Shown piece after piece: positions 15,544 through 20,395 of a stretch of 20,395 nt of DNA. Position 1 is the stretch's first letter; each line of letters begins with the position of its first letter. The translations under genes and the position numbers were made by a program. Source of the DNA: Sphingobacterium sp. UBA6711 (GTDB lineage: Bacteria > Bacteroidota > Bacteroidia > Sphingobacteriales > Sphingobacteriaceae); NCBI GenBank assembly GCA_002454415.1, contig DKIT01000067.1, forward strand, positions 75,897 through 96,291. The letters are read 5' to 3'. The notes under the pieces are model-generated. The model was not told where the DNA came from and did no database searches. It saw only the letters and a list, made by a program, of their open reading frames with translations.

Positions 15544-16644
15544 ATGAGTCTCAATATAACATTTTCCAATAACGAGCTTTTCTTTCAAGCAATTCATCAC
15601 CCAGATTCTGTTGAAAAGTCTGTGTTTTTGGCTTTGATTGAAAAATATCCTTATGCACAGAGCTTGCGGTTCAGTTATGAACGCAAACTTTTTGGAGAAA
15701 ATAATCCAATTCAAAATTTATCGTCTACCTTATTATATGCATCATCTCCAAATTGGTTGTACGAGTTTATGCACAGTAAACAAACTATTTCAACAGCAGT
15801 GATCGAATTGGAAGACGTCGTGTTTGATGCGGATGAGGATGAACTTCAAGAGCTTATAGCTCCTGAGGCCGAGGGTTTTGAGGAGCCGGAAAAGCGTGAG
15901 ATAGCATCAGAATCCATTGTTGTGGAGGGAATATTGCCGGAATCAGATTTGCCAAGCGGACCTATGGATGAATTGGATCGTCTAATTCAGGCGGGTGTTG
16001 CAAAGGATTATTTTCGTTCAAAAGATCAGGAGGAGATCGGCATCGAAGCAGATGCTCCCGCAATAGACACTATTCAGCCAGAAGAAGTTTCTGACGCTCA
16101 AGAACGCATCTCTGTTTATGATGATGATACGATGCCCTATAGTTTCTTATGGTGGTTGCACAAAACGAGATTAGAGTACGCGGATACCTATCAGCCTTAT
16201 GTCAAATCTCCATTGGGGCCAATGATGCCATCTAATGACGATATCGCCAAAATCCATGAAAAATTAGATAGTCAATTATTGGATCAGCAAATACGGGAGA
16301 ATATTTTTCATTTACAATCGCCGGAGGCTAAATTGAGCGATGAGGTAAAAACGACAATTTCTTTTCAGATACCACGGAAAACTGATGAGGTTATTGAGAA
16401 GTTTATTCGCGAAGAGCCAATTATACAACCCCTGCAAGCAGAAAAGCTGGATTTGGAAAACAAAGCTAGAAAGAGTTCAGAGGATCAGCATCCATTGGTT
16501 ACCGAGACACTCGCCAAGATATATATGGAACAAGGCTTATACCCTAAAGCAATAGAGGTTTACAAAAAATTAGTTTTGAAATATCCAGAAAAAAATGCTT
16601 ACTTTGCGGCACGCATAACAGAATTAGAAAAGAAATTAAATTAA
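15544..16644 (+). CDS. Hypothetical protein with C-terminal TPR-like repeat
   Basis: From ATG 15544 (MSLNITFSNNELFFQAIHH) the protein has 366 residues; an in-frame TTG at 15517 would overlap lptE and is less likely. There is no signal peptide or membrane segment. The N-terminal about 90 residues form a conserved-looking helical region (SLRFSYERKL), the middle (about 95-200) is rich in Glu and Asp and likely disordered, then comes YSFLWWLHKTRLEYADTYQP, which I recall in related Bacteroidota proteins. The C-terminus carries a TPR-like unit (ETLAKIYMEQGLYPKAIEVY, KLVLKYPEKNAYFAARI). Function is unknown; position between lptE and secG suggests an envelope or protein-export link. Confidence 0.8.
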   Translation: MSLNITFSNNELFFQAIHHPDSVEKSVFLALIEKYPYAQSLRFSYERKLFGENNPIQNLSSTLLYASSPNWLYEFMHSKQTISTAVIELEDVVFDADEDELQELIAPEAEGFEEPEKREIASESIVVEGILPESDLPSGPMDELDRLIQAGVAKDYFRSKDQEEIGIEADAPAIDTIQPEEVSDAQERISVYDDDTMPYSFLWWLHKTRLEYADTYQPYVKSPLGPMMPSNDDIAKIHEKLDSQLLDQQIRENIFHLQSPEAKLSDEVKTTISFQIPRKTDEVIEKFIREEPIIQPLQAEKLDLENKARKSSEDQHPLVTETLAKIYMEQGLYPKAIEVYKKLVLKYPEKNAYFAARITELEKKLN

Positions 16645-16656
16645 TTATATAAAGAG

Positions 16657-17067
16657 ATGCAAGGATTATTAATCGGTCTTATCATATTAGCTAGTATTAT
16701 TTTAGCGTTTTTGGTTTTAATCCAAAACCCAAAAGGTGGAGGTTTATCTTCTGGTTTTTCTGGTGGAACAAACCTTATGGGGGTAAAACGTACGGGTGAC
16801 TTTTTGGAAAAAGGCACATGGATTATGGTTATTGCCATTATGATTTTTAGTTTAGGTGTAAATGTTATGGGGCCATCTCCTAGCGCATCTAAAGGTGGAT
16901 TGGGTGGTCAAATTGAAGCTCCGGCGCAGCAAGGTCCTTTGAACTTGGGTACTCCTTCGCAAAAACCAGCAGGCGCACCAGCAGAACAAGCAGCTCCAGC
17001 TCAATCGCAAGAAAAGACTCCAGCTACTACACCTACAACAAAACCAGCTGAAGAAGCTAAGAAATAG
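16657..17067 (+). CDS. secG: Protein translocase subunit SecG
   Basis: SecG assists SecYE in Sec-dependent export across the inner membrane. The 136-residue protein has the two expected membrane segments (about residues 3-22 and 54-72) joined by the conserved cytoplasmic loop IQNPKGGGLSSGFSGGTNLMG. The about 60-residue tail is rich in Ala, Pro, Gln and Thr, low complexity, and common in Bacteroidota SecG. It ends the miaB operon, 12 bases after the TPR-like gene, and is followed by a strong terminator. Confidence 0.95.
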   Translation: MQGLLIGLIILASIILAFLVLIQNPKGGGLSSGFSGGTNLMGVKRTGDFLEKGTWIMVIAIMIFSLGVNVMGPSPSASKGGLGGQIEAPAQQGPLNLGTPSQKPAGAPAEQAAPAQSQEKTPATTPTTKPAEEAKK

Positions 17068-17086
17068 TTATTAACAAAAAATTTAT

Positions 17087-17120
17087 AAGCCCCGTTTGTT
17101 TCTACAAGCGGGGCTTTTTT
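17087..17120 (+). terminator. Rho-independent terminator of the miaB-secG operon
   Basis: A 13-base-pair stem (AAGCCCCGTTTGT with ACAAGCGGGGCTT, one G-T pair) with a 4-base loop runs into a T-tract ending at 17120, 20 bases after the secG stop. Confidence 0.9.
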
Positions 17121-17233
17121 AGTTTGTTTCCTTAACTTCAAGAAACTCGTGCAGTTCGTGGCGGACACAGAATTTCCGATGTATCTACAGCGTTAATTGA
17201 TTGAGGTGGCGGCAGAGAAGAGTAAGACTGGCA

Positions 17234-17264
17234 GACAGAAAATGACAGTGTGACAGCAAAATGA
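17234..17264 (+). repeat. GACAG direct repeats upstream of groES
   Basis: Three GACAG words start at 17234, 17244 and 17252. The first and third lie in longer near-identical units, GACAGAAAATGA and GACAGCAAAATGA. They sit about 85-120 bases before the predicted sigma-54-type start of groES, a position usual for an activator binding site. Nothing else recognisable is seen from 17121 to 17233. Confidence 0.4.
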
Positions 17265-17328
17265 ATTTTTGTCGATCAGCATATTAGTTTTCAGTGAAAA
17301 ATTGTCTTATAAGCCCTCATATTTACAA

Positions 17329-17346
17329 TTGGCATAAAAGATGATG
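17329..17346 (+). promoter_or_regulatory. Sigma-54-like promoter of groES-groEL
   Basis: TTGGCATAAAAGATGATG holds TGGCA and, ten bases after GG, GA at the place of the -12 GC. The -24 half is good, the -12 half weak (ATGA for TTGC). Transcription would start near 17356, leaving a leader of about 49 bases. No TAnnTTTG site competes nearby. Confidence 0.4.
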
Positions 17347-17404
17347 TGTGTATAGAGATTATAACATTAAAATAATTCAATAACAGATAAAAAGTAAATT
17401 AATT

Positions 17405-17680
17405 ATGGCATTAAGTATCAAACCTATCGGAGATAGAGTAGTAGTAGAAGCTGCTCCAGCAGAAGAAAAAACAGCTTCAGGGTTATATATTCCCGATACA
17501 GCAAAAGAAAAACCGTCTCAAGGTACAGTCGTTGCTGTAGGTACAGGCAAAGTTGACGAGCCGTTAACTGTGAAAGTTGGTGACAAAGTATTATACGGAA
17601 AATACGCAGGTACTGAAATTACTTACGAAGGAAAAGAGTACTTAATTATGCGTGAGTCTGACATTTACGCTGTTATCTAA
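17405..17680 (+). CDS. groES: Co-chaperonin GroES (Hsp10)
   Basis: GroES is the heptameric lid of the GroEL folding chamber. The 91-residue protein has the full fold: IKPIGDRVVVE at the N-terminus, the mobile loop that contacts GroEL (EEKTASGLYIPDTAKEKPSQ, about residues 20-39), VGDKVLYGKYAGTEI, and the terminal ESDIYAVI. Length is typical. It is followed by groEL after 115 bases, a rather long gap that contains a hairpin. The upstream region suggests activator-dependent control. Confidence 0.97.
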   Translation: MALSIKPIGDRVVVEAAPAEEKTASGLYIPDTAKEKPSQGTVVAVGTGKVDEPLTVKVGDKVLYGKYAGTEITYEGKEYLIMRESDIYAVI

Positions 17681-17720
17681 GCGATCGATAGTCAAAATTA
17701 CAAAGTAAAATAATTAAAAA

Positions 17721-17778
17721 TTGAGGCAGGTAGTCATTGGGGATTTGTAAAATTAGAATCTCACTACCTCTATCTCAA
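17721..17778 (+). promoter_or_regulatory. Imperfect hairpin between groES and groEL
   Basis: In RNA this stretch can fold as TTGAG with CTCAA (17721-17725, 17774-17778), AGGTAGT with ACTACCT (17728-17734, 17763-17769), and GGGATT with AATCTC (17740-17745, 17757-17762), closed by an 11-base loop. There is no T-tract, so it is not a simple terminator. It ends 17 bases before the groEL ATG and could affect mRNA processing, stability or translation of groEL. Confidence 0.4.
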
Positions 17779-17795
17779 TATGAAATACTAATAAA

Positions 17796-19433
17796 ATGGC
17801 AAAACAAGTAAAATATAACGTTGAGGCTCGCGAGGCCCTTAAAAAAGGTGTAGATACTTTAGCAAATGCAGTTAAAGTAACATTGGGTCCTAAAGGACGT
17901 AACGTAATTATTGAGAAAAAATTTGGTGCTCCAGTAATTACTAAAGATGGTGTTTCAGTAGCGAAAGAAATCGAATTGAAAGACGCTTTAGAAAATATGG
18001 GTGCGCAGATGGTAAAAGAAGTCGCTTCGAAAACAGCTGATCAAGCTGGTGATGGTACGACAACTGCTACTGTATTGGCACAAGCTATTGTTGCTCCAGG
18101 TATCAAATCTGTCGCTGCTGGTGCTAACCCAATGGATTTAAAACGTGGTATTGACAAAGCTGTTGCTACTGTTGTGGCTAACTTGAAATCTCAATCTCAA
18201 GAAGTTGGTCAAGACAACAATAAAATCAAACAAGTTGCTACAATTTCCGCAAATAATGACGAGGTAATCGGTTCATTGATCGCTCAAGCTATGGAAAAAG
18301 TTGGTAACGATGGTGTTATTACTGTTGAAGAAGCGAAAGGTACTGAAACAGAAGTAAAAACTGTGGAAGGTATGCAATTTGACCGTGGATATTTGTCACC
18401 ATACTTTGTGACAAACTCGGACAAAATGGAAGCAGAATTAGATAATCCTTACATTTTGATCTACGACAAGAAAATCAGCAATATGAAAGAGTTGTTGCCT
18501 ATCTTGGAGAAACAAGTTCAAACTGGTAAACCATTATTGATCATCGCTGAAGATTTAGACGGTGAGGCTCTTGCAACATTAGTTGTAAATAAAATCCGTG
18601 GTTCATTGAAAGTTGCTGCTGTTAAGGCTCCAGGTTTCGGTGATCGTCGTAAAGCAATGTTAGAAGACATCGCTATCTTAACGGGTGGTACAGTGATTTC
18701 TGAAGAAAGAGGTTTCAAATTGGAAAATGCTGAATTATCTTACTTAGGTCAAGCTGAAAAAGTACAAGTTGACAAAGATAATACAACAATTATCAATGGC
18801 GGAGGTAATGTAGATGACATTAAAGCTCGCGTTGCACAAATCCGTTCACAGATTGAAACAACAACTTCTGACTACGATCGCGAAAAATTGCAAGAACGTT
18901 TAGCAAAATTGTCAGGTGGTGTAGCTGTATTATATGTAGGCGCAACTACTGAAGTTGAGATGAAAGAGAAAAAAGACCGTGTTGATGATGCTTTACATGC
19001 AACTCGTGCAGCTGTTGAAGAAGGTATTATTGCTGGTGGTGGCGTTGCATTTATCCGTGCAACTGAGGCTTTGTTAGATCTTAAAGGTGAAAACGAAGAC
19101 GAGCAAATCGGTATTGACATTATCAAACGTGCGATCGAAGAGCCATTGCGCCAGATCTGTAACAATGCGGGTATCGAAGGTGCGGTAATCGTTCAAAAAG
19201 TAAAAGAAGGTACAGCAGACTTTGGTTACAATGCACGTACAGACCGTTACGAAAACTTGATCGCTGCAGGTGTAATCGATCCTACTAAAGTTTCTCGCGT
19301 AGCCTTAGAAAATGCCGCTTCAGTTGCTTCAATGTTATTGACTACTGAGTGTGTATTGGCTGACGAAGCTGAAGAAAACCCTGTAGGTGCTGGTGCTCCT
19401 CCGATGGGCGGTGGTATGGGCGGAATGATGTAA
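17796..19433 (+). CDS. groEL: Chaperonin GroEL (Hsp60)
   Basis: GroEL forms the double-ring ATP-driven folding chamber with GroES. The 545-residue protein is full length: VKVTLGPKGRNVII near residues 27-40, the ATP-site block DGTTTATVLAQAI (about 87-99), the apical domain with GYLSPYFVTN and KAPGFGDRRKAML, and the C-terminal equatorial part with GIIAGGGVAFIRA. It ends in the usual Gly/Met-rich tail MGGGMGGMM. Codon use is strongly biased to a few codons (GGT, GTA, AAA), as expected of a highly expressed gene. A bidirectional terminator follows. Confidence 0.98.
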   Translation: MAKQVKYNVEAREALKKGVDTLANAVKVTLGPKGRNVIIEKKFGAPVITKDGVSVAKEIELKDALENMGAQMVKEVASKTADQAGDGTTTATVLAQAIVAPGIKSVAAGANPMDLKRGIDKAVATVVANLKSQSQEVGQDNNKIKQVATISANNDEVIGSLIAQAMEKVGNDGVITVEEAKGTETEVKTVEGMQFDRGYLSPYFVTNSDKMEAELDNPYILIYDKKISNMKELLPILEKQVQTGKPLLIIAEDLDGEALATLVVNKIRGSLKVAAVKAPGFGDRRKAMLEDIAILTGGTVISEERGFKLENAELSYLGQAEKVQVDKDNTTIINGGGNVDDIKARVAQIRSQIETTTSDYDREKLQERLAKLSGGVAVLYVGATTEVEMKEKKDRVDDALHATRAAVEEGIIAGGGVAFIRATEALLDLKGENEDEQIGIDIIKRAIEEPLRQICNNAGIEGAVIVQKVKEGTADFGYNARTDRYENLIAAGVIDPTKVSRVALENAASVASMLLTTECVLADEAEENPVGAGAPPMGGGMGGMM

Positions 19434-19451
19434 GATTCATCCTATATACAT

Positions 19452-19486
19452 AAAAAAACCTGTTATCTTAGATAACAGGTTTTTTT
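19452..19486. terminator. Bidirectional terminator between groEL and the converging lipoprotein gene
   Basis: A perfect 16-base-pair inverted repeat, AAAAAAACCTGTTATC with GATAACAGGTTTTTTT, around a TTA loop gives a T-tract on both strands. It lies between the groEL stop (19433) and the end of the minus-strand gene (19501). Confidence 0.92.
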
Positions 19487-19500
19487 ATATCATTACATTC

Positions 19501-19875
19501 TTAATGACGCCTTCTGTATTTCTCGTAATAATAATCGTATTCTCGAGGTGAATAACTGCGTTTAGTACCCCATTCCTGCAGCTCATCATTAAAAAAATGT
19601 AACCAATATTGACGAAATCCTGCGGCTGAATCTACCGGATTTTCAAGTTGAGGAGTGTTATATTCATATATTTCTAAGATGCCTTCCTGGTACTTCTTTG
19701 CAGCCACAATGGCATCTGGTTTTCCAAGTTTTTGAATAACTTGTGCTTTGGTCATACCAACTTGTACCTTTGTGAAATCAGGCCCTTGAAACATTTTGCA
19801 GTTTGAAAATAAAATCAACGTAACTATGGTCGCTAATATTGCTCTGAAAATTGTGTTGTAGTTGTTTTGAATCAT
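19501..19875 (-). CDS. BamE/SmpA-like (SmpA_OmlA domain) lipoprotein
   Basis: The 124-residue protein has a lipoprotein signal (hydrophobic ILATIVTLILFSN, then Cys26). After it comes FTKVQVGMTKAQVIQKLGKPDAI (about residues 34-55), the hallmark of the SmpA/OmlA fold used by BamE, a component of the outer-membrane beta-barrel assembly machine. The C-terminus is rich in Tyr and Arg. Many Bacteroidota lipoproteins of this fold are not BamE orthologues, so the fold call is firmer than the function. It lies 56 bases downstream of the gamma-glutamyltranspeptidase gene on the same strand and is probably cotranscribed. Confidence 0.75.
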   Translation of the reverse strand: MIQNNYNTIFRAILATIVTLILFSNCKMFQGPDFTKVQVGMTKAQVIQKLGKPDAIVAAKKYQEGILEIYEYNTPQLENPVDSAAGFRQYWLHFFNDELQEWGTKRSYSPREYDYYYEKYRRRH

Positions 19876-19931
19876 AATATGTTATTTCTTGTAAGATCGA
19901 GATTGCCGCAAATAGTTTAATCATTTTTAAC

Positions 19932-20395
19932 TTAGTAACCTTTCGCTGTATCATCTCCGCGTGGATCAGCCCCCGTTTGCAGTTTTCCATTCGGCAGAAT
20001 AAGAATGTTTTCTACACGTCCTATTGTTCCCCTGGGGTTTATGATGTAACCGTCTTTTACTAAGCGTTCGCGTAAGTTATTCTCAATCGCATTGGTTTCT
20101 ACATCAATTCGGTCAGGAAGCCATTGATGATGAAATCTTGGCAAGCTCACAGCTGTCTGTGCATTCTTTCCGAAATCGATGACGTTTAGAATAGTCTGAA
20201 AAACAGATGTGATGATAGTCGATCCACCTGGTGTGCCAACGACCATAAATAGTTTGCCATCTTTTTCTACAATAGTCGGTGTCATCGAACTCAGCATTCT
20301 TTTTCCTGGCTGAATCTCATTTGCCTTTTCACCCGTCAATCCATACATATTAGGTACGCCGGCTTTAACTGAAAAATCGTCCATTTCATTGTTTA
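19932..20395 (-). CDS. ggt: Gamma-glutamyltranspeptidase, C-terminal part (5' end outside window)
   Basis: This enzyme cleaves the gamma-glutamyl bond of glutathione and related compounds, usually in the periplasm. The frame stays open to the window edge, giving about 154 residues, equal to the C-terminal part of the small subunit. Landmarks are NNEMDDFSVKAG, PGKRMLSSMTPTIV, the oxyanion-hole region VGTPGGSTII, SLPRFHHQWLPD and the C-terminal GADPRGDDTAKGY. The catalytic N-terminal Thr of the small subunit and the whole large subunit are outside the window. No lesion is seen in the visible part. Confidence 0.95.
   Translation of the reverse strand, partial: NNEMDDFSVKAGVPNMYGLTGEKANEIQPGKRMLSSMTPTIVEKDGKLFMVVGTPGGSTIITSVFQTILNVIDFGKNAQTAVSLPRFHHQWLPDRIDVETNAIENNLRERLVKDGYIINPRGTIGRVENILILPNGKLQTGADPRGDDTAKGY

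Noticed and set aside
1..20395. CRISPR arrays, tRNA or rRNA genes, insertion sequences, phage or defence genes
   Set aside because: Read for these on both strands; no spaced direct repeats, clover-leaf sequences, transposase or integrase frames were seen.

Overview
The window looks like chromosomal DNA of a Bacteroidota, most likely Sphingobacteriaceae (Sphingobacterium or close kin). The evidence is the AT-rich base composition, mostly SD-free starts, promoters of the TAnnTTTG type, lipoboxes ending in (G/S/N)-C, the protein sequences themselves, and the order miaB - sigma-54 activator - lptE - TPR protein - secG - groES - groEL, which I recall as a recurrent Bacteroidota core arrangement. 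I saw no tRNA, rRNA, CRISPR array, insertion sequence or phage gene.

Left part (1-4182): the 3' part of a urease operon. It holds the end of the catalytic subunit ureC, then ureE, ureF, ureG and ureD, closely spaced, then a second, divergent ureE-like gene whose start overlaps the end of ureD. The accessory proteins deliver Ni and carbamylate the apo-urease active site. Two UreE-type nickel chaperones in one operon is the most notable coding feature of the window.

Middle part (4225-11949): single genes or small units. These are mutY (adenine glycosylase), ssb, pheS (Phe-tRNA synthetase alpha) with a strong terminator, a TetR-type regulator, an rlmD-like 23S rRNA methyltransferase with a conserved small protein, a secreted carboxypeptidase-regulatory-like domain protein, and an OmpA-family lipoprotein. 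The gap between the TetR gene and rlmD holds a degenerate repeat with a strict 11-base period (sixteen units, 7853-8028) whose words appear in both orientations. The gap before 10298 may hold a decayed gene.

Right part (12256-19433): miaB (tRNA methylthiolation), a sigma-54 activator lacking any sensor domain, an LptE-like lipoprotein, a TPR-like protein and secG, closed by a terminator, then groES-groEL. Sites resembling sigma-54 -24/-12 promoters lie before both the OmpA-like gene and groES. Three GACAG repeats lie about 85-120 bases upstream of the predicted groES start, where an activator could bind. This suggests, as inference, that the nearby activator controls envelope and chaperone genes. 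Between groES and groEL is a sizeable imperfect hairpin.

Far right (19501-20395, minus strand): the C-terminal part of a gamma-glutamyltranspeptidase followed by a BamE/SmpA-like lipoprotein, converging on groEL across a bidirectional terminator.

Most of the window is ordinary housekeeping DNA. The items that deserve a second look are the 11-base-period repeat, the paired ureE genes, the sigma-54-like sites, and several -7 elements lying almost on top of start codons.
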